A stretch of 21,891 nucleotides of DNA from a virus. This document shows, in pieces, positions 1 through 8,700 of this stretch (position 1 is the stretch's first letter; each line of letters begins with the position of its first letter). Under the pieces are notes generated by a model. The model had not been told where the DNA came from and searched no databases. It saw only the letters and a program-made list of their open reading frames with translations. Location of the stretch: the IMG/VR virus record IMGVR_UViG_3300025695_000110, positions 1 through 21,891 of that record; one strand, given 5' to 3'. The translations under genes were made by a program, and so were the position numbers.

Positions 1-2
1 TT

Positions 3-1043
3 ACAAAGAACGAATTAGATATTGTAGCAAGTTATCCAAAAAGTTTTAAAAAATGGATTGTAAACAGTTATAAAGATTATATGAACGCTTGTAACGAAGT
101 TGAAGAAGATATGTTTTGGATGATATATCCTGATCTAACCATCAACAAAGATTTTGATTTTAACTTTTATATTAGTCATCACGATCAATACAATCGTCGA
201 GTACATCATGTTTTTAAGAACAACAACTACTACGATGGCATATCATTAATAAGTAAAAATGTAACAATCAGTAGAAAAGAATTTGAATATAGATTTTTTG
301 CACACAAAAAAGAACACAATATACAAGCAACTAAACCTTTGCCGTATGACATTGTGTTTATAAGTTATAACGAACCAAATGCTGATGAAAATTACAAAGC
401 ACTATGTAAAAAATATCCTAATGCTAAAAGAGTGCATGGAGTTAAAGGAATTCATCAGGCACATATTAAGGCAGCAAAAATAGTAGACACAGAAATGTTT
501 TGGGTTGTTGACGGTGATGCACAATTAATTGACGACTTTAATTTTGATTATCAAATTGCACATTATGATGTAGACGGAAAACGCACGGTACATGTATGGC
601 GTAGTTTTAATCCTATTAATAATCTAGTATATGGTTATGGCGGTGTAAAATTGTTACCAACTAAACTTACTAAAAATATGGATGCTACAAAACCCGACAT
701 GACTACAAGTATTAGTAACAAATTTAAAGGTATTAAAAGTATGAGTAATACAACTTCGTTTAATACCGATCCATTTAATACTTGGAAAAGTGCATTTCGT
801 GAATGTGTAAAACTTAGTAGTAAAATTATCGATCGACAAAAAGATGACGAAACTGATTTTAGATTAGATGCATGGTGTACACGTGGCGAAGACAAGCCCT
901 TTGGAAAATATGCTATTGCAGGTGCAATAGCAGGACGTGAATACGGAAGTAAACACAAAGACAATCAGTTAGCACTTGCTAAAATTAATGATTTTGATTG
1001 GTTAGAAAGCCAGTTTATAAAATTAAATGAGACACCTGAATAA
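3..1043 (+). CDS. Glycosyltransferase-like protein with tandem repeat domains (5' partial)
   Basis: The reading frame is open to the left edge (codons start at base 3), so the methionine at 81 is probably internal and the gene begins outside the window. The visible 347 residues contain two copies of one unit. The first reads EEDMFWMIYPD then DFDFNFYISHHDQ, and the second TEMFWVVDGDA then DFNFDYQIAHYDV. Each is followed by a basic VHHV/VHVW segment. The VVDGDA stretch looks like the DxD metal/nucleotide-sugar motif of GT-A glycosyltransferases; the first copy has YPD at that place. Between them, YDIVFISYNEPNAD resembles the start of a GT-A fold. Transfer of a sugar is inferred from these motifs only. 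It ends by overlapping the convergent Nudix gene by 29 bases with no terminator visible. Confidence 0.6.
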   Translation, partial: TKNELDIVASYPKSFKKWIVNSYKDYMNACNEVEEDMFWMIYPDLTINKDFDFNFYISHHDQYNRRVHHVFKNNNYYDGISLISKNVTISRKEFEYRFFAHKKEHNIQATKPLPYDIVFISYNEPNADENYKALCKKYPNAKRVHGVKGIHQAHIKAAKIVDTEMFWVVDGDAQLIDDFNFDYQIAHYDVDGKRTVHVWRSFNPINNLVYGYGGVKLLPTKLTKNMDATKPDMTTSISNKFKGIKSMSNTTSFNTDPFNTWKSAFRECVKLSSKIIDRQKDDETDFRLDAWCTRGEDKPFGKYAIAGAIAGREYGSKHKDNQLALAKINDFDWLESQFIKLNETPE

Positions 1044-1449
1044 CAGTTTCTAGTTTATTTTTGTTTGTTTTACTACGTAATGTATTTGCTAATCCGGTAT
1101 GCAAAGGCTTTGGCCATTGATTAAAACTGCACCACGAGTAACCACTATGTTCGTTGTTTAACGTTGGAATAAACTCTTTTTCTACTACACACAAATATGT
1201 GTGGAAATTAAAATGTTCGTCGCTGCTTACAAAACTTTCTAAGGGTATTGTTTTCTTTATAGCAACTGTACCAATTTCTTCTTCAATTTCTCTTTGTAGG
1301 CCTTCCCAAGGAGTTTCACAACCTTCGTTCTTTCCACCAACTAATCCCCAACAGTTACTATTGTTTCCGTTATTAGTTCTGTACAAAAGTAAAAAACGTT
1401 TTGTGTCTAAAGCATAGAATAATGTACCACTACAAATAATTTTATTCAT
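1015..1449 (-). CDS. Nudix hydrolase
   Basis: This 144-residue protein has an almost perfect Nudix box, GX5EX7REUXEEXGU, at residues 39-61: G39, E45, R53, E54, E57, E58 and G60 are all present, and only the last hydrophobic position is a threonine. Nudix enzymes cleave nucleoside diphosphates linked to another moiety using Mg2+ held by the box glutamates. The size fits a single-domain phage Nudix protein. The WGLVGGK segment before the box is typical. The substrate cannot be read from the sequence. It is the last gene of the minus-strand gp14-gp15-Nudix operon and starts 13 bases after the gp15 stop. No Shine-Dalgarno precedes the ATG; an ATAAGTA box lies 5 bases upstream instead. Confidence 0.9.
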   Translation of the reverse strand: MNKIICSGTLFYALDTKRFLLLYRTNNGNNSNCWGLVGGKNEGCETPWEGLQREIEEEIGTVAIKKTIPLESFVSSDEHFNFHTYLCVVEKEFIPTLNNEHSGYSWCSFNQWPKPLHTGLANTLRSKTNKNKLETVIQVSHLIL

Positions 1450-1454
1450 AAAAA

Positions 1455-1461
1455 TACTTAT
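1455..1461 (-). promoter_or_regulatory. Late-promoter-like box ATAAGTA before the Nudix gene
   Basis: On the minus strand ATAAGTA sits just after the gp15 stop and 5 bases before the Nudix ATG. It is one mismatch from ATAAATA. The same variant lies before gp14 and gp17 at nearly the same distance from the ATG. Promoter function is inferred. Confidence 0.35.
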
Positions 1462-1462
1462 T

Positions 1463-3232
1463 TTAAAGTATTATACTCCATGTACCTTTTGGATAATAGC
1501 CGTCAATGCTCTCAATCCACATATTATCGTTGTACACATACTGAACACCTGTATTGAGATTTGTTACAAATACCGGATCTATAAATTCACTAGCATCGTA
1601 TATAACTTGCCATTTAGATCCTGTCCATTCAACTATATCATTTTCATCAGCAAAGAAATCTGTTCCGTCTGTATTTTTCCAAGCATCTGCACCATCGTCA
1701 TTAAAATGCAATATATATTGTACTTTATTATCTGGAGTTACATTTTCGTCAAGTATAATTGATATTTGATTACCAATATTTTGTAAAGATGCACTAACAC
1801 TTTCTCCGTCAACGGTAACCTCTATACTTGTAACTTTATCTGCTAACCACCAAGATTGTTGATAAAAATATAATTTTTCCTCATCAGTCTTATAAAATAA
1901 ATCGTTTTTGTTTGGAGAACTAGGAAACGATATTCCACTGTCGACTCCGGCTGGTTTTTCTATATTGTTAATATAATAATCTACATATGTATCAATTCTG
2001 TTAGTAGTGCCTTGCGGTGTAATGTTTCTAACAGCAGCATTACCAATTGCATCTAGTACCAATAATCTAGCACCTGAAGTTTTTACACTTGTAGGATTGA
2101 ATGATCTAGGATTAATCACATAATCTACAGTTCCGTATTGAGTAGGATTTCGTGCCGGTCCTTCTATTAAAGTATTACTAGGCAGTGTATCTTCGTCGTA
2201 TGTAATATACAATGAAGTTGAATCATCTGGATCAATTTCGATTGTGCCTCTTACATTAGTGCTAAAATACGTTCTGCGTAATTCTATTTGACTAATGCCT
2301 GGTTCGTACTGCGCCGGCAATTCAGCTTCGACTACATCGATCCAGTGTGCATCTGGCGCGAATAATAATTTATTTGTAGCTAATTTTGCTAACGAGTCAG
2401 TAATATTAATACCATACTGTCTATACGATGTAATATGTGGATTAAGTTGAATACCTAGCCCTGTTTCACCGGTAGATTGCCCTGGTAGATATCCTTCTGG
2501 TGTTAATGCTGCTTCACTATCTGGATTAGGAGTAAAGCCGTCAAGCTCTATTGTACCTGTATCAGTATTAATAATACCTGTAACGATTTTTGTAATAATG
2601 CCCATTTTCTTGACCTTTGCAGGCGGCGAAATATAAATTGGCGCAGTAAATGACATTGTACAAATATCAATTTCGCTTTCAGTTCCAGCAGGAATACTTC
2701 TTGAACTAAATGTCATACTATCCATAAACAATGTTGTTAAACTAGTCCAGTCGACATAATTGTCGTTAGTTTGGAATTCTAAACTAGGATTAAACAACAT
2801 CAATATTTGTTCAAGTATTTGTAGTTTTTGATCTGTGCTTGTACTCCATAAATCAACATTTACACTTAACGTAAACGGATTAGGATGCAAGCGTTCAACA
2901 GTGTATCCTTTGGCTTGTGATGCTAGATAACTATTTGTTTCACTATCAAATTCTTTTTCTCTTAAATTTACTTTACTAACAAAACTACTATCGCTTGTAC
3001 GTGTACGATCCATTTCTAAACCGGTAATATAAACAGCCATACGCGGCGCACTAGGAATCTTGTTTTCGCTGTTGTCACGCATAATACTAGCAACTTGTCT
3101 AGTTAAATCTCCATATGCTACCGGAACTTGACGTAAATCACCGTCTCCATCTTTGTAACTAAAATTACTAAATGCTCTAACAATTTGCGTTACATATCTT
3201 CTTACTTGACCGTCATAAAAATATTGCATCAA
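1463..3232 (-). CDS. 15: Tail sheath stabiliser / tail terminator gp15, with long C-terminal extension
   Basis: In T4, gp15 forms the hexameric ring that caps the tail tube and sheath and joins the tail to the neck. The first ~215 residues follow T4 gp15 as recalled: YFYDGQVRRYVTQIVRAFSNF at the N-terminus, an RQVPVAYGD strand, a segment like MAVYITGLEMDRTR, then PNPFTLSVNVDLWS and ILEQILMLFNPSLEF. T4 gp15 is about 272 residues; this one is 589. The extra ~350 residues are beta-rich and include NDLFYKTDEEKLYFYQQSWW, a motif also found in gp14 and gp18 here, and end in further aromatic stretches (VEWTGSKWQVIYD, YNDNMWIES). The start overlaps the gp14 stop as ATGA, indicating translational coupling. 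Confidence 0.85.
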   Translation of the reverse strand: MMQYFYDGQVRRYVTQIVRAFSNFSYKDGDGDLRQVPVAYGDLTRQVASIMRDNSENKIPSAPRMAVYITGLEMDRTRTSDSSFVSKVNLREKEFDSETNSYLASQAKGYTVERLHPNPFTLSVNVDLWSTSTDQKLQILEQILMLFNPSLEFQTNDNYVDWTSLTTLFMDSMTFSSRSIPAGTESEIDICTMSFTAPIYISPPAKVKKMGIITKIVTGIINTDTGTIELDGFTPNPDSEAALTPEGYLPGQSTGETGLGIQLNPHITSYRQYGINITDSLAKLATNKLLFAPDAHWIDVVEAELPAQYEPGISQIELRRTYFSTNVRGTIEIDPDDSTSLYITYDEDTLPSNTLIEGPARNPTQYGTVDYVINPRSFNPTSVKTSGARLLVLDAIGNAAVRNITPQGTTNRIDTYVDYYINNIEKPAGVDSGISFPSSPNKNDLFYKTDEEKLYFYQQSWWLADKVTSIEVTVDGESVSASLQNIGNQISIILDENVTPDNKVQYILHFNDDGADAWKNTDGTDFFADENDIVEWTGSKWQVIYDASEFIDPVFVTNLNTGVQYVYNDNMWIESIDGYYPKGTWSIIL

Positions 3233-4398
3233 TTATCTGCCTTTGCTCTGAGAGCTTTACTTAATGCTTGTCTTTCTACAACATCTTCACCGCTTATTTC
3301 GTTGACTGTTGTATTATTAACAAACGTTCCTAGTTGTGTATTTCTGGTATCTGTATTTGATAATTCTGCTCTAACATTATCTTCTACTTTAATCCAGCCG
3401 CTTCCGCTGTATCTAAATAATCTATTAGGCAATAAATCAGTTCTTAGATAGTAATCGCCTTCCTCAGACAATTGAGGAAATCCTGAACCTACACCAAATG
3501 GTGCTCCGTTAGGAGGAATACCATCGCCTACTAAGTATCCAAGATATCCACTTGAAAGCGGCGTTTGAAAAACTATATCAGCAGTAATACCACTTGATGC
3601 ATCTATATCGTCTATGTCTACACTTACCAAACTAACACTTGCATCATCATTAACTTGAACTGTATAGAACTGTTGAGTTGAATATCCTGCATATTTTACA
3701 TCGTTGTTTGCTTGTGCTATTACTGCATTATTAATTTGCATTTCTTTTTCAAATGTAGACATAATATCTCTAAGAGTTTTGTCAGAATTTTCAGCAGCAG
3801 GCAAATCTAAAATATCTTTGTATTCCTGACCGTCATAAATTTGTTTTACTTTTAATCTGTAAAGATGTGGGTACCACGTTTGACTAAAGCCTTCGCTGGC
3901 TCTTGTAATATCCTCAATTACATAAAATCTTTTAAGTGCAATTTCTAAATCATTTGCTGCATATTCGTCAATCATATGAGGCAATTCAATTACATCTCCG
4001 GGCATAAGTTTTCTGCCTATTGTTTTAACACTACTGTTTATATGAACGGTAAGAAACAATGTGTCGTTGCTAAGAAAAAGACCAAATTGACTTAAATCAA
4101 AATCGTTGTCTTGAACGTTGTAATGTCCTCTAAGCACATAAACGTCTTTGTCATATTTTCTATCTCTGTTTTCAAGAAACAATAAATCTTGTATATTTGT
4201 TTCTTTAACAGAATCATATTGTGGTTGATCTGCGGTAGAATCAGCATCATCAGGATTTTTAGGCCCGATGTATTTGTGTATTACAAAATCCGTCCCGCCA
4301 ACTGTAAACATTTCATAGATAGTATTATCTAGAAATGTATAATCTTTTGATTTGTGTGGTCTATATAAACTTAGCTTTGGCATACGTATATTTAGCAT
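3229..4398 (-). CDS. 14: Neck protein gp14
   Basis: gp14 builds the phage neck between portal and tail. Evidence is the marine T4-like N-terminus (PKLSLYRP..KDY.F), the segment FGLFLSNDTLFLTVHINSS followed by GRKLMPGDVIELP and FYVIEDITRASEGFS...YPHLYRLKV, which matches the gp14 core, and its place immediately before gp15. At 389 residues it exceeds T4 gp14 (about 256). The additional C-terminal part contains GDYYLRTD...LFRYSGSGWIKVED (residues ~312-340), a module shared with gp15 and gp18. The ATG at 4398 lies 3 bases after an ATAAGTA box; an in-frame ATG at 4383, giving MPKLSLY, is at least as likely a start. Neither has a Shine-Dalgarno. It is divergent from gp13. Confidence 0.82.
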   Translation of the reverse strand: MLNIRMPKLSLYRPHKSKDYTFLDNTIYEMFTVGGTDFVIHKYIGPKNPDDADSTADQPQYDSVKETNIQDLLFLENRDRKYDKDVYVLRGHYNVQDNDFDLSQFGLFLSNDTLFLTVHINSSVKTIGRKLMPGDVIELPHMIDEYAANDLEIALKRFYVIEDITRASEGFSQTWYPHLYRLKVKQIYDGQEYKDILDLPAAENSDKTLRDIMSTFEKEMQINNAVIAQANNDVKYAGYSTQQFYTVQVNDDASVSLVSVDIDDIDASSGITADIVFQTPLSSGYLGYLVGDGIPPNGAPFGVGSGFPQLSEEGDYYLRTDLLPNRLFRYSGSGWIKVEDNVRAELSNTDTRNTQLGTFVNNTTVNEISGEDVVERQALSKALRAKADN

Positions 4399-4403
4399 AA
4401 ATA
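4397..4403 (+). promoter_or_regulatory. Late-promoter-like box ATAAATA before gp13
   Basis: ATAAATA lies 16 bases before the gp13 ATG, with the Shine-Dalgarno GGAGA at 4409-4413 between them. It matches the core of the T4 late promoter TATAAATA and overlaps a minus-strand ATAAGTA box (4402-4408) facing gp14, so the two divergent promoters would share bases. Confidence 0.55.
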
Positions 4404-4408
4404 CTTAT
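4402..4408 (-). promoter_or_regulatory. Late-promoter-like box ATAAGTA before gp14
   Basis: The minus strand reads ATAAGTA then TTT then the ATG at 4398. It overlaps the ATAAATA box that faces gp13 by two bases. If it works like T4 late promoters, transcription would start at or inside the first codons, which would favour the second ATG at 4383. Confidence 0.35.
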
Positions 4409-4419
4409 GGAGACAAACT

Positions 4420-5178
4420 ATGAGCAATACTACTGCATACCAAGAAATTTATGATTATGTTGAAACCTTTTTAGGCGGAGGCATGATCGATGTTGAATTA
4501 GATCCTATACATTATAAAACTGCATTAAGTAAATCTTTAAACAGATATCGTCAAAGAACTGAAAACAGTGTTGAAGAAAGTTACATTACTATTGCATTTG
4601 AACAAGATAAAAATGAATATACATTGCCTCAAGAAATTATTGAAGTGCGTAAAATTTATAGACGAAGTGTTGGTAGTAGATTAGGTGGAAGTGCTGACGG
4701 CGGTAGTTTGTTTGAACCATTTAACCTAGCATATACAAACACATACTTGTTAGCAGGCAGTGGTATAGGCGGTCTTGCTACATATGATATGTTTGCACAA
4801 CAACAAGAATTAGTAGGTAGAATGTTTGGATCGTTTATTGAATTTACATGGAATACTAGTACAAAAAAATTAACTATACTACAACGACCAAGAACAGATG
4901 AAGAAGTACTATTATGGTGTTACAATTATCGTCCCGACTTTGAATTGTTAAAAGATTATAAAGCAAATCAATGGGTAAAAGATTATACACTTGCAAGTTG
5001 TAAATATATGCTAGGGGAAGCTCGTAGTAAGTTTAGTACTATTGCAGGCCCTGGAGGCGGCACTACACTTAACGGTGACACACTGAAATCTGAAGCTCAA
5101 CAGGAAATGGAAAAACTAGATAACGAACTAGCAACAGCAATGGCTGGTGGCACAGGCTATAGTTTTATTATAGGTTGA
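4420..5178 (+). CDS. 13: Neck protein gp13
   Basis: gp13 is the head-completion/neck protein that joins gp14 at the portal end. The 252-residue product has the features recalled for marine T4-like gp13: an N-terminal helix (YDYVETFLGGGMIDVELDP), a strand region EYTLPQEIIEVRKIYRR, and a conserved C-terminal half with FTWNTSTKKLTILQRP, WCYNYRPDFELL and WVKDYTLASCKYMLGEARSKF, ending in a glycine-rich tail. It is shorter than T4 gp13 (about 309). It starts with a clear GGAGA Shine-Dalgarno 6 bases before the ATG. It lies back-to-back with gp14, whereas in T4 genes 13-14-15 run in one direction. Confidence 0.83.
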   Translation: MSNTTAYQEIYDYVETFLGGGMIDVELDPIHYKTALSKSLNRYRQRTENSVEESYITIAFEQDKNEYTLPQEIIEVRKIYRRSVGSRLGGSADGGSLFEPFNLAYTNTYLLAGSGIGGLATYDMFAQQQELVGRMFGSFIEFTWNTSTKKLTILQRPRTDEEVLLWCYNYRPDFELLKDYKANQWVKDYTLASCKYMLGEARSKFSTIAGPGGGTTLNGDTLKSEAQQEMEKLDNELATAMAGGTGYSFIIG

Positions 5179-5201
5179 CAAATGCCTGATCCTATTATAA
5201 T
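5175..5201 (+). promoter_or_regulatory. Sigma70-type promoter for the dNMP-kinase-like gene
   Basis: A perfect -35 TTGACA (5175-5180) is followed by a perfect -10 TATAAT (5196-5201). The 15-base spacer is short; TAATAT at 5198-5203 gives 17. The -35 overlaps the gp13 stop. Transcription would start around 5208, at the ATG (5210), and no Shine-Dalgarno is present, so the message may be leaderless. A host-polymerase (early) promoter fits a nucleotide-metabolism gene among late genes. Confidence 0.6.
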
Positions 5202-5209
5202 ATAATAAT

Positions 5210-5713
5210 ATGAAGAAAAAGTTATTGGTTATTGGCCACGGCCGACATGGTAAAGATACTGTGTGCGAAATATTACGTGATAAGTATGAATATAGTTTTG
5301 AGAGCAGTTCAAAGTTTTGCTCCAAGTTGTTTATCTACGAGCAGTTAAAGGACAAATATGGATACGATAATGAAGAACAGTGCTACGCTGACAGGCATAA
5401 TCACAGAGCAGAATGGTATGATGCTATCTGCAATTATAATATTCCTGATGCAGCGACTTTAGGAAGGGAAATGTTTGCAGCCTACGATATTTATTGTGGG
5501 CTTCGTAACAAGCGTGAATTTTTTGCTATGCAAAATACTGGCGTGTTTGATTATGTTATTTGGGTAGACCGTAGTATGCACCTTCCTCCTGAGTCAAAAG
5601 ACAGTATGAGTCTTGAACAATGGATGGCCGATTTTACAATTGATAACAATGGAACATTAGAAGAATTAGAATTTAATATTGATCAATTATATAGTTCTAA
5701 GTTAAATGCGTAG
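5210..5713 (+). CDS. Deoxynucleoside monophosphate kinase-like P-loop protein (gp1-like)
   Basis: The protein opens with a beta strand and P-loop, KLLVIGHGRHGKDT (Walker A GHGRHGKDT at residues 9-17), the form seen in phage dNMP kinases of the T4 gp1 type, which phosphorylate dNMPs to dNDPs for DNA synthesis. A second strand FDYVIWVDRS (around residue 115) looks like the Walker B/LID region. It has 167 residues against about 241 in T4 gp1, so it is a short version, and the specificity is uncertain. It stands alone between gp13 and gp18 with its own TTGACA/TATAAT promoter. Another P-loop kinase function is possible. Confidence 0.72.
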   Translation: MKKKLLVIGHGRHGKDTVCEILRDKYEYSFESSSKFCSKLFIYEQLKDKYGYDNEEQCYADRHNHRAEWYDAICNYNIPDAATLGREMFAAYDIYCGLRNKREFFAMQNTGVFDYVIWVDRSMHLPPESKDSMSLEQWMADFTIDNNGTLEELEFNIDQLYSSKLNA

Positions 5714-5736
5714 ATAATAGTCCAAAACCACCAATT

Positions 5737-5785
5737 TCTCCTCTGATCAGCTAAATAATAGTAGAAAGTATTACCCATGAGGAGA
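5737..5785 (+). promoter_or_regulatory. gp18 leader: anti-Shine-Dalgarno pairing element
   Basis: TCTCCTC (5737-5743) is exactly complementary to GAGGAGA (5779-5785), the gp18 Shine-Dalgarno. The late box CTAAATA lies between the two arms. RNA reading through from dNMP kinase could fold and hide the ribosome site, while RNA started at the late box would lack the 5' arm. Confidence 0.5.
5751..5757 (+). promoter_or_regulatory. Late-promoter-like box CTAAATA before gp18
   Basis: CTAAATA is one base off ATAAATA and is preceded by the palindrome CTGATCAG. It lies 35 bases before the gp18 ATG, leaving room for the strong Shine-Dalgarno GAGGAGA. Late promoter function is inferred from position. Confidence 0.45.
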
Positions 5786-5792
5786 CAAAGCA

Positions 5793-8700
5793 ATGGCACT
5801 AACATCACCTGGTGTTCAGGTTAGCGTAATAGACGAGAGTTTTTATACTCCGGCTGAACCTGGTACAACACCTATTATTTTTGTAGCAACAGCCGAAAAC
5901 AAACTAAACGGCGGCGGCACAGGTATAGCACCTGGTACATTAAAAGAAAACGCAGGTAAAGTTTACCTGATGACATCGCAGAGAGATCTAGTTGAAACAT
6001 TTGGAGATCCGACATTTATTACTGACGTAAATAATAATGTTGTACAAGGCGGTGAACAAAACGAATACGGATTACAAGCTGCATATAGTTATCTAGGCGT
6101 AAGCAATAGATCATATGTAGTAAGAGCAGACATTGACTTAAATAGTTTAAATGCAAGCTCAACACCAACAACTGCAAACCCAGAAGATGGTACATGGTGG
6201 CTAGATACACAAACAACAGAATGGGGCATTTTTGAATGGGACGGATCGGCTGCTACAACCGAAACCGGTCAAACATTTATCGCAAAGACTCCACGAGTAA
6301 TTACAAATGCTACTGACTTAATTGGCGGTGATGCAACTAACGCTCCTGGTAGCTGGGTTGGACAAAAAGGCGATTATGCAATAGTCGCAGTAACTAATGT
6401 AGTAAAATACTATTATAAAAATGTTAACGACAATTGGGTTTTAGTTGGCTCTCCAGACTGGAGTTCAAGTATTCCAACAGTTGAAGGTACAAATGCAATC
6501 AGTTCTACAATTGGAAACATTGGTGATACTTTCGTAATCAATGCTAGTGACAGCAGTGCCGAATCAGTACAAATTACTCTTACAGGAAACACATTAACAA
6601 GTCTAGTAAATGATATTAATAATGCAGCTATTGGTGGTGTGACAGCAGAAGCAAGAAACAACAAACTTGTATTATTAAATGATCGTAGCACAAGTGATAC
6701 AATCCAATTAGTTGACGGCGCAGGAACTCCTCTTTCAGCAGCTGGTATTGAAGAAGGATTTTATCTTGCTCCAAAAGCACAAATCAGTAAGCACACTGAT
6801 GTTCCTCTTTTTAAAGAAAACGACGACGATACTCGTCCAAGTGGAAGTGTTTGGATTAAAACAACAACACCAAACCTTGGTGCTGACTGGAGAGTAAAAC
6901 AGTTTAATGGCGAAACTGAAATTTGGAACAGAGCAGTATCTCCAATTTATAATTCTAATCACAGCGCAATTTACGCACTTGATAGATCAGGCGGCGGAGT
7001 AAATATTCCAGTTGGTACAGTGTTTATTCAGTCAAACGCAATCGAAAATGTAAACGACAATGCTAACTTTAAAGTCTTTGTAAAACGTGCAGGCGGCGCA
7101 ACTACAATTACTAGTAATAAAATTACTGCATCAACGTTTGCAGGTGGTTCTTACAATATAACACTACAAGAAAGTTTAAAATCTCAAGAAGCACTAGACA
7201 CAGCAAAAACAATAAGTTTTACAGCAGCAGGCCAAGCATCGGACGCACAAGAAATGGCAGCAGCAATTAACGCAGCTGGATTTACTAACGTTGTTGCAAG
7301 TGTTGATTCTCAAAATAGAATTACTATTTCGCATACAGTAGGCGGAGAAATTAGATTAACTGATACAGATAACGCATTTACATTTGCTGGATTTACTCCT
7401 TATAATGCAACTGCAAAAACTGGTACACAAAATCTTTATTGGCAGCCGGGCGAAACAGATAGCGACCCAGAGAAGCTATTAATTAGTCTTTGGTCTCCTT
7501 TAGTTTATACTGCAAGTGAAGATGCACCAACCGCATTAGCAGCTGACGGCGCATTATGGTATAGTAGCACAATTGACGAAGTTGATGTACTAGTACACAA
7601 CGGCTCAAACTGGGTTGGTATTAATCACTCGTCAAGCCCATATTATAATGTTGATAGTGCTCAATCACCAGATCCAGAAGGGCCGATTGTTAGTGCATCT
7701 GAGCCAGGCAACGGCGATCGTTCAGATAGTGGCAATTTAGTAACTGGCGACATTTGGGTTAGTACAGCAGACTTAGAAAATTATCCACAAATATACATTT
7801 ATAATGCTACACTAGCAAAATGGGTATTAATTGATAGTACAGATCAAACTACAGAAAATGGTATCCTATTTGCAGATGCACGTTATAATACAAGTGGAGC
7901 AAACAGTGGCGAAGCTGGCGATATTGTAGATCTAAGAACAAGTAACTATTTAGATCCGGATGCTCCAGATCCTGCACTATATCCAAAAGGTATGCTGTTA
8001 TGGAACTTACGTAGAAGCGGATTTAATGTAAGACGTTTTGAGCGTAATTATATTGATGTAAATGCTGATAACGAGCGTAACGGCGACGAAGCAATGGACG
8101 CATACTACCCACACCGTTGGGTAACTGAATCAGCTAACCAAGCAGATGGTTCGGGTACATTTGGACGTAAAGCACAGCGTAAAGTTGTTGTACAAGCATT
8201 ACAATCAATGATTAATAGTAATCAAGACATTAGAGACGACGAATCAAGAACATTTAACTTAATTGCATCACCAAGTTATCCAGAACTAATTGGCGAAATG
8301 ATTAGCTTAAACTTTGATAGAGGTTTAACTGCTTTTGTTGTAGGCGATAGTCCAATGAGACTTACTCCAGATGCAACTAGTTTAGAAAATTGGGCAACCA
8401 ACGTTGAACTAGCAGTTGAAGATAACGCAGACGGATTAGTAAGTCGAGACGAATACTTAGGTGTTTATTATCCAGCAGGATTTACAAGTGATAATGTAGG
8501 TAATAATGTTGTTGTTCCGGCATCGCATATGGTACTACGTACTTTTGCACTAAATGACCAAGTTGCTTATCCGTGGTTTGCGCCAGCAGGTACAAGACGC
8601 GGCGGAGTTACAAATGCTTCAAGTGTAGGTTATATTAACAACGAAGACGAATTTGTAAGTATTGCACTAAACGAAGGACAACGTGATACATTGTACAGAA

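Noticed and set aside
1154-1417. Plus-strand frame opposite the Nudix gene
   Set aside because: The Nudix box on the minus strand is unmistakable; this frame is its shadow.
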